From NCBI RefSeq assembly GCF_026240905.1, contig NZ_JAPEVI010000002.1, positions 372,001 to 436,000 of the forward strand: 64,000 nt of DNA, given 5' to 3'. This stretch comes from Roseibium salinum. GTDB lineage: Bacteria; Pseudomonadota; Alphaproteobacteria; Rhizobiales; Stappiaceae. This document shows, piece by piece, positions 9,138-18,903 of the stretch (the first letter of the stretch is position 1; every line of letters begins with the position of its first letter). Both the position numbers and the translations under genes were made by a program. Below the pieces are notes generated by a model that searched no databases, had not been told where the DNA came from, and saw nothing but the letters and a program-made list of their open reading frames with translations.

Positions 9138-9923
9138 CTATCCGCCGCGCTGCATGGCCATCCGCCGGGCGATTGCCAGTCCCAGAAGCGGCAATCCGAC
9201 GGTGAGAAAGATCATCACGGTGCCAAGCGCATTGATTTCCGGAGAGATGGAATTGCGCAGCATGGCGAAGATCTGGGTCGGCACGGTTTCCACCCCGCCC
9301 GGCTTCCAGAACAAGGTGCCCGTAATGTCGTCGAAGCTGATGGTGAAGGCGAACAGCATTCCCGCGAAGACGGCCGGCGCCAGAAGCGGCAGGGTGATCT
9401 GCAGGAACGTCTGGGACGGGCTGGCCCCGAGACTGCGGGCGGCTTCCTCATAGTCGCGCCTTATGCCGACGAGGCGGGCCTGAACCACGAGGATGACGAA
9501 GGGCAGCGTGAAGATCACGTGCCCCATCAGCAGGAGGAAGAAGCTCTTGTTGATGGAGAGGAAATTCAGGAACAGCAGCAGGGCGACCGCCAGAACCACT
9601 TCGGGCACCAGGATGGGCGCGATCAGCAGCGTGGAGATCATGTTGCGGCCGGGCACGTTGTAGCGCACCAGCGCGAGGCTCGCCAGAACGCCGAGCGTGG
9701 TGGAGATCACCGCCGTCAGTGCGCCGAGCAGGATCGAGGTCCGGAACGCCCTCAGGATCGCTTCGTTCTGGGCCAGCTCGACGAACCAGCGGAAGGAAAA
9801 GCCGGTCATCGGAAAGCTGCCGAACTGACTTGCGTTGAAGCTGAGAAGCACGACAACGGCCACGGGCAGGAACATGAACAGGTAGACGAGCATCGTATAA
9901 GCCCGGATCAGCGACCATCCCAT
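9138..9923 (-). CDS. ABC transporter permease, PotC-like
   Basis: 261-residue inner-membrane protein with about six hydrophobic spans. The cytoplasmic EAA loop (EEAARSLGASPSQTFLQITLPLLAP) docks the ATPase. Its ATG overlaps the stop of the preceding permease gene by one base (TGATG), so the two permeases are translationally coupled and presumably form a heterodimer. Confidence 0.9.
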   Translation of the reverse strand: MGWSLIRAYTMLVYLFMFLPVAVVVLLSFNASQFGSFPMTGFSFRWFVELAQNEAILRAFRTSILLGALTAVISTTLGVLASLALVRYNVPGRNMISTLLIAPILVPEVVLAVALLLFLNFLSINKSFFLLLMGHVIFTLPFVILVVQARLVGIRRDYEEAARSLGASPSQTFLQITLPLLAPAVFAGMLFAFTISFDDITGTLFWKPGGVETVPTQIFAMLRNSISPEINALGTVMIFLTVGLPLLGLAIARRMAMQRGG

Positions 9924-10789
9924 CAGCCCAATCCCTTCATCAGTTGGCCCATGCCGAGGTAGTGATTGTAGATCAGCACCAGCGTGCCCAGGACGGCGAG
10001 CAGCATGAGGGAGAGTGCCGAGCCGAGCGGCCAGTTGAGCTGCGTGATGATCGCCTCGAAGACGAGATTGGCGAACATTGCGTCGGTCGGACCGCCAAGC
10101 ACCAGCGGCGTGATGTAGGTTCCCGCGCTCAGGACGAAACAGAGCAGGCCGCCTGCGGCAAGGCCCGGCAGGGACAGCGGCAGCGTGACTTCGCGGAAGG
10201 CCTGCCAGCGGGTCGAGCCAAGCGAGCAGGCGGCATCTTCCAGCGACACGTCGATGCCTTCAAGGGCGACATAGACGTTCAGCACCATGAAGGGCAGCAG
10301 GAAGTGCACGAGGCCGAGAATGACCGTCGGCTCATTGTAGAGCATCTGCACCGGCTCGGAGACGATGCCGAGATTGAGAAGCACCCAGTTGATGACGCCG
10401 GAGACGCCCAGAATGTTGATCCACGACATGGTACGGATGATGTAGCTGATCCAGAACGGCAGCATCAGCAGAAGGAGCAGCAGCGCCTTGTTGCCGCGCG
10501 AACGGGCGATGAAATAGGCGGCCGGATATCCCATGAGCGCGCAGGCGAAGGTGGTGATCGCGGCGATCCTGAGCGTGCTGAGCAGGATGTCCCGGTAAAA
10601 CGGGTCGGTCAGCGCTTCATTCCAGTTGTCGAGATAAAAGCCGACCTGATCGGCGCCGGATGCGGTGCGCAGCCAGAACGAATAGACGACGATGAACAGC
10701 AGCGGCACGAAGAGCAGCAGTCCCACCGCCGTCAAGGCAGGTGACAACAGGATCCACGGTTGCCGTCGTTCTCGCGCTTCGACGCTCAT
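9923..10789 (-). CDS. ABC transporter permease, PotB-like
   Basis: 288-residue permease and first gene of the importer operon. It has about six membrane spans and an EAA loop (LEDAACSLGSTRWQAFREVTLPLSLPG). The start MSVEARERR is preceded by a GGGGGAAG ribosome site; the open frame extends 24 codons further upstream into the regulatory region but that part is unlikely to be translated. It is divergent from the LysR gene, 98 bp away. Confidence 0.9.
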   Translation of the reverse strand: MSVEARERRQPWILLSPALTAVGLLLFVPLLFIVVYSFWLRTASGADQVGFYLDNWNEALTDPFYRDILLSTLRIAAITTFACALMGYPAAYFIARSRGNKALLLLLLMLPFWISYIIRTMSWINILGVSGVINWVLLNLGIVSEPVQMLYNEPTVILGLVHFLLPFMVLNVYVALEGIDVSLEDAACSLGSTRWQAFREVTLPLSLPGLAAGGLLCFVLSAGTYITPLVLGGPTDAMFANLVFEAIITQLNWPLGSALSLMLLAVLGTLVLIYNHYLGMGQLMKGLG

Positions 10790-10887
10790 GCACTTCCCCC
10801 CGCCGAAAGCCTTGGCAAAATTGCTTGACTTCACAGTTACAGGCGCGCCTTCATTGATCAAATAGATAATCGGAATTGTAAGTATAG
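10790..10887. promoter_or_regulatory. divergent promoter region between the importer operon and lysR gene
   Basis: 98-bp gap, relatively A/T rich from 10851 to 10886. It contains a TTGATCAA palindrome at 10854-10861 that could be part of a LysR-type site. No convincing sigma-70 hexamer pair was found for either direction, so both promoters may depend on the activator. Confidence 0.35.
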
Positions 10888-11865
10888 ATGAAACCTATGA
10901 TCGAGACGCTCCGCCCGATCCAGGCCGAACGCCTGGCCCGTGAGCTGGACTGGAACCTGCTCAGAACCTTCATCGTGCTCGCGCAATCCGGCAGTGTCAC
11001 ACGCGCGGCCGACAAGCTGCGCCTCAAGCAACCGACGGTCTCCAGCGCGCTCAAACGGCTCGAGGACCGGCTCGGCCGCAAGCTGATCCACCGCAAGCCC
11101 GGGCAGTTCGAACTGACGGAAGCCGGCGATCTTCTCTTCAGGGAAGCTATCGAGATACAGGGCGCCATCCTCAGGCTCGGCACGCTGATGCGCGACGTCA
11201 CCGACGAGGTGCGCGGCCATGTCGAGATTGCCATGGCCAGCCACGTGGTCAGTCCGCTCTTCGACGACACCTTGCGCGAATTTCACGAACGGCATCCTGC
11301 GGCAACGCTTTCCATCAACGTTTCCGCCAGCAAGGATGCCCTGGAAGCGGTGACGGCCCGCCGTGCCTCAATGGCCGTCTGCCTGGTGCGCGACCGCAAT
11401 CCGAAGCTGGAATATCTGCGCCTGTTCCGAGAGTTCTTCGGCCTGTTCTGCGGCCCGCCTCACCCGCTGTTCGGCAGGACGGGACTGACAAAGGCGGATC
11501 TTGCCGGACAGTCGGCGGTCAGTTTCGTCACCGACCGGCTGGAAGATGCCCTGAGGCCGGTGACACTGATGCGTGCGGAGGCGGATCTGGAAGACCGCGT
11601 GGTCGGCACCTCCGCGAACCTGGAAGAAGTCCGGCGCATGATCATCGCCGGGCTCGGCGTCGGGCCGCTGCCCGCACACGTGGTCAAGCGGGATGTCCGG
11701 GACGGCCTTCTGTGGCAACTGCCGCCCTATGAGAACCTGCCGGAAATCGCGGTGCACGTGGTCTGGAACCCCAAGGCCAAGACGAACCGTGCGGAAAGCG
11801 CGCTCCTGGACATGCTCCTGACCAAGATCCGCGAAACGCCCATCGAGCAGCGGACCTATTTGTGA
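10888..11865 (+). CDS. LysR-family transcriptional regulator of the polyamine-type operon
   Basis: 325 residues. The N-terminal winged helix-turn-helix is typical (FIVLAQSGSVTRAADKLRLKQPTVSSALKRLEDRLGRKLIHR, ~28-70), and a periplasmic-binding-protein-like effector domain follows. Divergent placement next to the importer operon is the classic arrangement for a LysR regulator of its neighbour. The effector is presumably an imported amine or an intermediate (inference). Confidence 0.9.
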   Translation: MKPMIETLRPIQAERLARELDWNLLRTFIVLAQSGSVTRAADKLRLKQPTVSSALKRLEDRLGRKLIHRKPGQFELTEAGDLLFREAIEIQGAILRLGTLMRDVTDEVRGHVEIAMASHVVSPLFDDTLREFHERHPAATLSINVSASKDALEAVTARRASMAVCLVRDRNPKLEYLRLFREFFGLFCGPPHPLFGRTGLTKADLAGQSAVSFVTDRLEDALRPVTLMRAEADLEDRVVGTSANLEEVRRMIIAGLGVGPLPAHVVKRDVRDGLLWQLPPYENLPEIAVHVVWNPKAKTNRAESALLDMLLTKIRETPIEQRTYL

Positions 11866-11880
11866 CGCCCCGAGCCGCCG

Positions 11881-12086
11881 CCCGTCATCCTGGACAAGTG
11901 AGGCGTAGCCGAACGCAGATCCGGGATCCAGAAATCAGGGCGAGCGACCGCGAGCGCTTCTTTCAATCACCCCCTACCCGCCCCGTTAACCGGGTGAGAA
12001 GGAGCAGAAGACGCGTCTGCGACGCGAAATATGTCTGGATCCGGGATCTGCGCGCAGCTGATGCTGCGCTTGTCCAGGATGACGGG
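11881..12086. repeat. dispersed repeat with inverted ends, copy A
   Basis: About 206 bp with perfect 18-bp inverted ends (CCCGTCATCCTGGACAAG at 11881-11898, complement at 12069-12086). Internal blocks GCAGATCCGGGATCCAG and a 29-bp stretch at 12012-12040 recur in copy B at 41447-41690. It fills most of the 285-bp gap between lysR and the GH105 gene. No coding frame is apparent; it looks like a non-autonomous MITE- or RIME-type element. Confidence 0.75.
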
Positions 12087-12150
12087 CGGTTGTGGCACGG
12101 CAGGTCGCCAGTATCCGGAGGTATCGCCGCGGCCACGGACGGCATCGCGC

Positions 12151-13269
12151 CTATTCGGCCCCGGCCATCCTTGTGCTCCTGAGGCGCTCCATCTTCTTCC
12201 GGCCCGAGAGCGTCTCGACCAGGAGCAGCATGACCAGGGCCTGACCGTAGGGGGCCGGCACGTTGGGGATCCTTCGATAGAAGTCGAGGTCATGTCCCAT
12301 CGGCGTGCCGTCGGAGACCTCGAGCACGATGCCGTCCTCCCCGATCCGCGCGATCACCGCCTGAAACGCCTTGTCGGCGATCGGGCGATACTTCTCCGGA
12401 AGCAGGCCGATATCGATTGCCCTCAGGATCCCGTAGGCAAAGCCGGCCGTGGCGGATGTCTCCACCGGCGACTGGCTGTCATCGAGCAGCGTGAAGAAGA
12501 TGCCGTCGTCGCGCTGGAGCGTTTCGAGCGCGGACACCTGGGAGCGCAGCACGGATTGCAGGAACCGCTTGGCGAAGGGCGGCATGGCGTCGCCGACGAG
12601 CGCGATCAGTTCGGGAACCGCGACCGTGATCCACGAGTTTCCGCGCGCCCAGAAAGCCTTTGCGAAATTGTGCCGGCCGTTGAAGGTCCAGCCGTGATAC
12701 CAAAGCCCGCTGACGGGATCGCCCAGATAGCGGGTATGGACCAGGAACTGGTGAACCGCCTCGTCGATCCAGTCCGCCCGGTTGAACCGCTTGCCGGCGC
12801 GGGCCAGAAAGAGGCAGGTCATGAACAGCGTGTCGTCCCAGAGCTCGCCGTCATTCATGCGCTCCTTGACCACGTGCTGGAACCCGCCGTCCTCGGTCTT
12901 TGCCAGCCCGCTCACCAGCCAGTCCGCCCAATCCTGAACCAGGGCCTGCCAGTCCGGACGGTCGACATGATCGATGAGGATCGACAGGGCCAGCATGGGA
13001 GAGGTTGAATTGACCTGGCGCGGCGGCAGTCCGCGCTCGATCTGCCAGTCATACCAGGCGGCGATCGAGGCGATCAGGTCCTCGTCTCCGGAAAGCTCGG
13101 CGTAGCGCAGCAGGCCATAGAGGCCGACGCCGACTTCCCAGTCCCATTCATCGAATTGAATGGTGAAACGTCCGCCGGCAAGCGGCGCGGTCTCGTTCAT
13201 GCCTTTCAAGCGCGCAAGGCCGAGGGACACGCTGGACAGGAGCCGGGAAATATCGCCGGTGTTCTTCAT
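12151..13269 (-). CDS. glycoside hydrolase family 105 (unsaturated rhamnogalacturonyl/glucuronyl hydrolase)
   Basis: 372-residue alpha/alpha-barrel hydrolase of the GH88/GH105 type. GELWDDTLFM (Asp145/146) corresponds to the catalytic Asp region of YteR, and GLWYHGW and FWARGNSW are family signatures. These enzymes hydrate the double bond of 4,5-unsaturated uronic acids left by polysaccharide lyases. No signal peptide is present, so it acts in the cytoplasm on imported oligosaccharides. It is the last gene of the ABC/HAD operon; a 91-bp gap containing TCAAAACGTTTGA separates it from the HAD gene. Confidence 0.85.
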   Translation of the reverse strand: MKNTGDISRLLSSVSLGLARLKGMNETAPLAGGRFTIQFDEWDWEVGVGLYGLLRYAELSGDEDLIASIAAWYDWQIERGLPPRQVNSTSPMLALSILIDHVDRPDWQALVQDWADWLVSGLAKTEDGGFQHVVKERMNDGELWDDTLFMTCLFLARAGKRFNRADWIDEAVHQFLVHTRYLGDPVSGLWYHGWTFNGRHNFAKAFWARGNSWITVAVPELIALVGDAMPPFAKRFLQSVLRSQVSALETLQRDDGIFFTLLDDSQSPVETSATAGFAYGILRAIDIGLLPEKYRPIADKAFQAVIARIGEDGIVLEVSDGTPMGHDLDFYRRIPNVPAPYGQALVMLLLVETLSGRKKMERLRSTRMAGAE

Positions 13270-13360
13270 GGCAACACTCTTTTTAAAACGGGTTCAAAAC
13301 GTTTGACCTGATGGGCCGGACGGCCGGCACCGGTGTTTTTCAATGCGGCGGCATCAGCCC

Positions 13361-14653
13361 TCATGCGCCGTCTCCCGGCAGGCCCTCGCGCATGCGGGTC
13401 GCCCTGACCATCTCCTCTTCGATTACGGTCAGTAGCGGCAGGAAATCGGACGGCGTGTAGATGACGTGGTCCGGCACTTCGCTGGCATCGGCAATCTCGT
13501 GCGTACGCCGCCGCGACCAGCCAAAGAACACGCTGATGAGACCGGAATCGTTGGCGCCCTTGATGTCGCGCGACAGGTTGTTGCCGATCATGACGACCCG
13601 GCCGGCATCGGCGCGGCCAAGACCGAGAACTTCCATGGCGGCGGAAAACATCTTCGGCGACGGTTTCAGTTCACCGACTTCGCCGGAGATGACATGCGCC
13701 TCGAAGAGGTCCCAGAGGTCGGCGGGCTTCAGGATGTTCTCGAACGTTGCGCGCGGACCGTCGGCGACGAGCGCCATGCGGTATCCGGCACGGTGAACCC
13801 GCTGCACCATGTCCTTGGCCCCCGGGATGAAATCCGCCTCCACGACCACTTCTGTGCCCGGCAGTTTGATTTCGGTCGCCTCATCGGCAATCGTGTCGCC
13901 GCAGTCGAAGAGAACGGCCCGGATATGCGGCACCTTGAGGGGAAGCTCCGCGATCAGGCGGTTGACCCGCGACGGAATCCAGCGATCGAGCTGCGGCCAG
14001 GGAACGAGGGCAATCCCCTCGCCTTCGTCGCCGGAGCGATCGAATGCGAAGGACGGAATGAAGGCGTCGGCCTTCATCTTCAGTTTGGCAAGCCGGTGGT
14101 CGAACGCCGTCGGGCTGATCTGGCCGCTTTCGCAGAAGAAATTGCCGAGATGAACGCCTTCGAAGGCGGCAAGTTCGTTGCACATGGCCGAAAGCACCGT
14201 GCCGGCCTTCAGCTTCATTTCCGCGCCGTCGGCCCAGTGGGCGTGTTTGCCGGCTTCGGGAAAGAGTACCGGACGGCCGCCCTGAAGACGGCAAGGACCG
14301 CCGTCGACCGTCATTTCGAGGCGTTTTCCGTGACGCGAGGCCTCGACCCTGCTGACCTCGCCCGCGGCATCCAGATAGACCCAGACATGTTCGAGATCGT
14401 ACATGTGCTGGATGTCCCAGTCGTACCAGACCGCGTATTCGATCGCGGGACCGCCGCGCGGCATCACCTGAAATTTCGAGGACGGAGACTGGCCCGGCGT
14501 CTCGAAAACGGTATAGCCCATGGCCAGCGGCGGATAGGGCTCTGCTGCATCCAGCTGCAAGAGGGGCATGTGCCGGCGCGCCAGGTCCAGATGGGCATCG
14601 GCTCCCGCCGAACGCAGTTCTTCCAGCCTGCCGGAAAGTGTCGCACCGAACAT
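13361..14653 (-). CDS. two-domain protein: unknown N-terminal domain plus HAD-superfamily hydrolase
   Basis: 430 residues. Residues 1-~235 form a domain I do not recognise, rich in Trp/Tyr/His (IEYAVWYDWDIQHMYDLEHVWVYLD), which could be a carbohydrate-related beta fold. From ~245 there is a HAD phosphatase: motif I FDCGDT (nucleophile Asp250), motif II VADG, motif III Lys in GELKPSPKMF and motif IV GNNLSRD. It overlaps the ABC ATPase stop by one base. A sugar-phosphate phosphatase or glycan-processing role is suggested by the operon only. Confidence 0.75.
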   Translation of the reverse strand: MFGATLSGRLEELRSAGADAHLDLARRHMPLLQLDAAEPYPPLAMGYTVFETPGQSPSSKFQVMPRGGPAIEYAVWYDWDIQHMYDLEHVWVYLDAAGEVSRVEASRHGKRLEMTVDGGPCRLQGGRPVLFPEAGKHAHWADGAEMKLKAGTVLSAMCNELAAFEGVHLGNFFCESGQISPTAFDHRLAKLKMKADAFIPSFAFDRSGDEGEGIALVPWPQLDRWIPSRVNRLIAELPLKVPHIRAVLFDCGDTIADEATEIKLPGTEVVVEADFIPGAKDMVQRVHRAGYRMALVADGPRATFENILKPADLWDLFEAHVISGEVGELKPSPKMFSAAMEVLGLGRADAGRVVMIGNNLSRDIKGANDSGLISVFFGWSRRRTHEIADASEVPDHVIYTPSDFLPLLTVIEEEMVRATRMREGLPGDGA

Positions 14654-15696
14654 CAGTCTGCCACTCCCTTCAGGTCGAGCTTTTCCGCATGATGGCAGCG
14701 GACCTGCCGCCCGTGGAGCTTGCGCAGCGCCGGGATTTCCTGGCTGCAGATATCGGTGGCGTAAGGACAGCGCGGGTGAAAGGCGCAGCCCTTCGGCGGA
14801 TTGGCCGGATCGGCGATCTCGCCCTTCAGGATGATGCGCTTGCCATCCTGCCGGCGGCGCGGATCGGGCTGCGGCACGGCGGAAAGCAGCGCTTCCGTAT
14901 AGGGGTGATAGGGCTTGCGGAAGATTTCCTCGGTCTCGCCGAGTTCCACCATGCGCCCGACATACATCACCCCGATGCGGTCCGAGATATGTTCGACCAT
15001 GCCCAGATCGTGGGTGATGAACATGTAGGTCAGGCCGAATTTCTCCTGCAGGTCCTGCAGCAGATTGATGTTCTGCGCGGCGACGGACACATCGAGGGCC
15101 GAGACGGCCTCGTCCGCGGCAATGAAGCTCGGATTGAGCGCCAGCGCCCTTGCGATGCCGATACGCTGGCGCTGGCCACCGGAAAAGGCATGCGGGTAGC
15201 GCATGACATATTCCGGGCGCAGGCCGACCAGCCCGAGGAGCTCCGCCACCCGGTCGCGGATCTCCGCCCTGGTGCCGACGCCATGGATCACCAGCGGTTC
15301 GCCGACGAGATCGAGTAGCGTCATGCGCGGATCAAGCGATGAATAGGGATCCTGGAAGATCATCTGCATTTCGCGTCGGACGGGCCTGAGGGCCGCTTCG
15401 TCCAGGTCCGAAATGTCGTCGATCGAGCCGTCGGCGCGGCGGAAGCGGATGGAACCGCCGGTGAGCGTGTAGGCGCGCAGGATCAGCCGGGCAACCGTGG
15501 ACTTGCCGGAGCCGCTTTCGCCGACCAGCCCGAACGTCTCACCCTTTCTGATATCAAACGAAAGATCATCGACCGCCTTGACCTCGCCGACCTGACGCTG
15601 CAGCCAGCCTCGGCTGATGGGGAAGTATTTTTTCAGCTCCCGCACGGAAACCAGCACGTCGTCCGGCATTGGGGAGCTCATATCCATCACCGTCAT
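14653..15696 (-). CDS. ABC transporter ATPase, oligopeptide/oligosaccharide type (DppF-like)
   Basis: 347 residues with Walker [10 protein letters not shown], signature [15 protein letters not shown], Walker B region [16 protein letters not shown] and the C-terminal oligopeptide-transport extension with Cys-rich [11 protein letters not shown]. The start MTVMDM overlaps the upstream ATPase stop by ATGA; the frame runs further upstream but only as a shadow. It forms the ATPase heterodimer with the next gene product. Confidence 0.9.
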   Translation of the reverse strand: MTVMDMSSPMPDDVLVSVRELKKYFPISRGWLQRQVGEVKAVDDLSFDIRKGETFGLVGESGSGKSTVARLILRAYTLTGGSIRFRRADGSIDDISDLDEAALRPVRREMQMIFQDPYSSLDPRMTLLDLVGEPLVIHGVGTRAEIRDRVAELLGLVGLRPEYVMRYPHAFSGGQRQRIGIARALALNPSFIAADEAVSALDVSVAAQNINLLQDLQEKFGLTYMFITHDLGMVEHISDRIGVMYVGRMVELGETEEIFRKPYHPYTEALLSAVPQPDPRRRQDGKRIILKGEIADPANPPKGCAFHPRCPYATDICSQEIPALRKLHGRQVRCHHAEKLDLKGVAD

Positions 15697-16733
15697 ACCA
15701 GGCCCTCCCCGGGAAGCTGGCCGGCGAACAGGCAGCGGGCCGTCTGCTCGTCGGAAAAGCGCACGAGGTCTGGCGTCTCGACATCGCATCTGCCCCTCAC
15801 CGCGTAGGAGCAGCGTGGATTGAAGGAGCAGCCTTTCGGGACGTTGAAGGGATCGGGCACCATGCCCGGAATGACACGCAGCCGGCGCACCGGCGCCTGC
15901 CCGAGCCGCGGCACGGACTGCAGCAGGGCGCGGGTATAGGGATGCTGCGGATTGAAGAAGATCTCGTCGACCGTCCCGGTCTCCACGATCCGCCCGAGAT
16001 ACATCACCGCCACACGGTCTGCGATATCGGCGACGACGCCGAAATTGTGGGTGATGAAGATGATCGACATGCCCGTCTCGGCCTGAAGCTCCCTAAGCAG
16101 GTCGAGGATCTGCGCCTCGGTGGTGACGTCGAGCGCCGTCGTCGGCTCGTCCGCGATCAGGAGTTCCGGATCGCAGGACAGCGCAAGTGCGATCATGGCC
16201 CGCTGTCGCATGCCGCCCGACAGCTGGTGCGGATAGCTGTCGACGATCTCGTCCGGCCGCGGCAGGTGCACCTTCTTCAGAAGCTCGATCGCGCGGACCC
16301 TTGCTTCGGCCTTACCGCATCTGCGGTGCAGCATGACCGTGCGCATGATCTGCGTGCCGATCGAATGAACCGGAGAAAGAGCCGTCATCGGTTCCTGGAA
16401 GATCATTCCGATGGTGTCGCCGCGAAGCTCGCGCATCTTGCGGCTGTTGGACTTCAGCGCGGAAATCTCGACTTCCCTGCCCTTTTGCGGATTGAACCGG
16501 ATCGAGCCTTCGGACAGGCACGTGTTTTTCGGCAGGAGCCGCATGATCGAGCGCACCGCCACCGACTTGCCGGACCCGCTTTCGCCGACAATGCCGAGCA
16601 CCTCGCCGCGGTTCACGTGATAGGAGACGCCGTTGACGGCCTTCACCGTGCCTTCGCGCATGCCGAAATGCACATTGACGTCCTGTAGCTCCAGGAGGCG
16701 CTCGGTGGGCATGGTCTGAACCTTGTTTAACAT
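15693..16733 (-). CDS. ABC transporter ATPase, oligopeptide/oligosaccharide type (DppD-like)
   Basis: 346 residues with Walker [10 protein letters not shown], signature [15 protein letters not shown], Walker [15 protein letters not shown] and the oligo_HPY extension ([18 protein letters not shown]). It pairs with the downstream ATPase. 14 bp separate it from the permease gene. Confidence 0.9.
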   Translation of the reverse strand: MLNKVQTMPTERLLELQDVNVHFGMREGTVKAVNGVSYHVNRGEVLGIVGESGSGKSVAVRSIMRLLPKNTCLSEGSIRFNPQKGREVEISALKSNSRKMRELRGDTIGMIFQEPMTALSPVHSIGTQIMRTVMLHRRCGKAEARVRAIELLKKVHLPRPDEIVDSYPHQLSGGMRQRAMIALALSCDPELLIADEPTTALDVTTEAQILDLLRELQAETGMSIIFITHNFGVVADIADRVAVMYLGRIVETGTVDEIFFNPQHPYTRALLQSVPRLGQAPVRRLRVIPGMVPDPFNVPKGCSFNPRCSYAVRGRCDVETPDLVRFSDEQTARCLFAGQLPGEGLV

Positions 16734-16747
16734 TGCTGACCCCGCCC

Positions 16748-17878
16748 TTAATGCCCGTACGGATCGGCTGCATCGCGCAGGCCGTCACCGAGGAAGTTGA
16801 ATGCAAGAACCACCATCACCACGGCAACACCCGGCAGCAGCAGCCAGGGCGCCAGCGAAATGGCGCGCAGGCTTTGGGCGTCCTGCAGCAGCACGCCCCA
16901 ACTCACCACGGGCGGGCGCAGGCCGAGGCCCAGGAAGGACAGTGCGGTTTCGCCGAGGATCATTTCCGGGATGGCCAGCGTCATGGCCGCGATGATGTAG
17001 CTCGTCATGGCCGGCAGCATGTGCTTGGTGATGATCCGAAACTGACTGGCCCCGGCAAGACGGGCGGCCAGAACATAGTCCTCGGTCTTGAGGGCGAAGA
17101 ACCTGCCGCGGACGACGCGTGCCAGGTGGGTCCAGCCGATCAGGGCCAGGATGATGGTAATCAGCACATAGACGAACAGCGGATCCCAGGCGATGGGCAG
17201 GGCGGCCGCGAGCCCCATCCAGAGCGGGATGGTGGGCACCGATCGGATGAACTCCATCAGCCGCTGTATCGCGACGTCGATATAGCCGCCGTAATAGCCG
17301 GAAATCGATCCGAAGAAGAGCCCCAGCACGAAGGCGAAGACGACCCCGACGATACCGGCCGAGAGGGTGACGCGGGCTCCGTAGATGAGCCGGGACAGGA
17401 GATCGCGCCCAAGCGCATCTGTTCCGAGCAGGGTGATCTTGTCGCGCTTCGCATCGACGCCGAAGAGATGCAGATCGCTCTTCCAAAGGCCCCAGAATTT
17501 GTAGCTCTCGCCGCGGACGAAAAACTGGATGGGCAGGATCTTGCTCGTATCGGCTACATAGGTGACACGGGCGGTCTTCAGGTCGCGTGTGCGCTTCAGC
17601 CCATAGATGAAGGGCCGCTGGATCTCGCCCTCATGGATGAAATGGATACCGCGCGGCGGAACGAAGGTTTGCAGACGCTCGATGGAATCCGGCCGGTAAG
17701 GGGCGACGATTTCGGCGAAAATCGCGACGGTATAGGCGAAGATCAGGAAGGCGAGCGAGACGACGGCGAGCTTGTGCTTCCTGAAACGCCACCAGATCAG
17801 CTGCGCGGGCCTGGCCGCGTACAGTTCCTCTGCCTTGGTCTCCTGGACAACGCCGATTTCAGCAACTTGGTCAGTCAT
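16748..17878 (-). CDS. ABC transporter permease, DppC-like, with long periplasmic insertion
   Basis: 376 residues, longer than the ~300 usual for DppC. After the first membrane span (LAVVSLAFLIFAYTVAIFAEIVAPY) there is a ~110-residue insertion reaching LGTDALGRDLLSR, which should lie in the periplasm. The core permease domain with about five spans follows. The same insertion type is found in the second Dpp locus at 37115-38260, suggesting a sugar-transporter subfamily rather than peptide importers. Confidence 0.88.
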   Translation of the reverse strand: MTDQVAEIGVVQETKAEELYAARPAQLIWWRFRKHKLAVVSLAFLIFAYTVAIFAEIVAPYRPDSIERLQTFVPPRGIHFIHEGEIQRPFIYGLKRTRDLKTARVTYVADTSKILPIQFFVRGESYKFWGLWKSDLHLFGVDAKRDKITLLGTDALGRDLLSRLIYGARVTLSAGIVGVVFAFVLGLFFGSISGYYGGYIDVAIQRLMEFIRSVPTIPLWMGLAAALPIAWDPLFVYVLITIILALIGWTHLARVVRGRFFALKTEDYVLAARLAGASQFRIITKHMLPAMTSYIIAAMTLAIPEMILGETALSFLGLGLRPPVVSWGVLLQDAQSLRAISLAPWLLLPGVAVVMVVLAFNFLGDGLRDAADPYGH

Positions 17879-17887
17879 CAGTTGGCC

Positions 17888-18874
17888 TTAGGAATAGCGG
17901 ATGCGCGGGTCGGACCACGCCAGAAGCAGGTCGGACAGCAATGTGCCGACGACGGTGAACACGCTCAGGATCAGGATGAAACTGCCGGCCAGATACATGT
18001 CCTGCATCTTCAGCGCCTGAAGCAGAAGCGGACCGGTGGTCGGAAGGTTGAGCACCACGGCGGTGACGATGTCGCCCGAAAAGAGCGCCGGCAGCGCCCA
18101 GCCCACGGTCGAGATGAACGGATTGAGAGCGACCCGAACGGGATAGCCCCAGACGACCTGCCGTTCGCTCAGGCCCTGTGCATAGGCGGTCTCGACATAG
18201 GGTTTGCCGAGCTCGTCGAGCATGTTGGCGCGCATGACGCGGATCAGGCCGGCGGCACCGCCCGTCGCCAGGACGACAAGCGGGATCCAGATATGGGTCA
18301 TGAGGTTCCACACCTTGGCCAGTGACCAGGGCCGCCCCTCGAATTGCGGCGAAAACAGACCACCGACATCGATATGCATCCAGGCGAAGCCGATCCACAT
18401 CAGGACGAGCGCCAGGAGGAAATCCGGGATCCCCTTGCCCAGGAACCCGAACACCGTGAACAGGTAGTCGAACATCGAATACTGGCGCGTCGCGGAATAG
18501 ACCCCTACCGGGATGGCGATGATCCAGGTAAAGACCAGCGACAGCATGGACAGCGTCAGCGTCAGGCCGAGACGTCCCCAGATCAGGTCCGAGACCGGTG
18601 CCTTCCAGTGGAACGAATGGCCGAAGTCGCCATGGAGAATGATCTTCGAGATCCAGCGCCAATACTGCACCAGCATGGGGTCATTGAGCCCGAATTCCTC
18701 GCGCATGATCGCTTCCTGCGCCGCGGTGACGTATTCCCCCTGATTGCGCATTTCCGCAACCATCGCCGTGACGTAGTCGCCCGGCGGCAACTGGATGATG
18801 ATGAAGGAGATGAACGAAACGGCGACGAGCGTGGGTATCGCCCACAACATACGCCTGACAACGAAGTTGAGCAT
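17888..18874 (-). CDS. ABC transporter permease, DppB-like
   Basis: 328 residues. It has the N-terminal signature span (RRMLWAIPTLVAVSFISFIIIQLPPGDY) and the EAA-type loop (LDELGKPYVETAYAQGLSERQVVWGYPVRVALNPF). A large extracytoplasmic loop after span 1 (residues ~30-100) is usual for this class. It is separated from the binding-protein gene by a strong hairpin. Confidence 0.9.
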   Translation of the reverse strand: MLNFVVRRMLWAIPTLVAVSFISFIIIQLPPGDYVTAMVAEMRNQGEYVTAAQEAIMREEFGLNDPMLVQYWRWISKIILHGDFGHSFHWKAPVSDLIWGRLGLTLTLSMLSLVFTWIIAIPVGVYSATRQYSMFDYLFTVFGFLGKGIPDFLLALVLMWIGFAWMHIDVGGLFSPQFEGRPWSLAKVWNLMTHIWIPLVVLATGGAAGLIRVMRANMLDELGKPYVETAYAQGLSERQVVWGYPVRVALNPFISTVGWALPALFSGDIVTAVVLNLPTTGPLLLQALKMQDMYLAGSFILILSVFTVVGTLLSDLLLAWSDPRIRYS

Positions 18875-18903
18875 GTGGCTTGAACTCGTAACCGGTCAAA
18901 GGG

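Noticed and set aside
7992..9962. 656-residue plus-strand open frame
   Set aside because: Antisense to the PotD-like and PotC-like genes, which have clear signatures; biased composition (Gln/Glu/Arg/His-rich).
11866..12150. CRISPR array or small RNA gene
   Set aside because: The repeats are inverted ends of one element, not regularly spaced direct repeats; no cas genes are present in the window.
13270..13360. TCAAAACGTTTGA as another LacI operator
   Set aside because: It differs from the TGAAAATATTTTCA set and lies inside an operon between two co-directional genes, so support is too weak.
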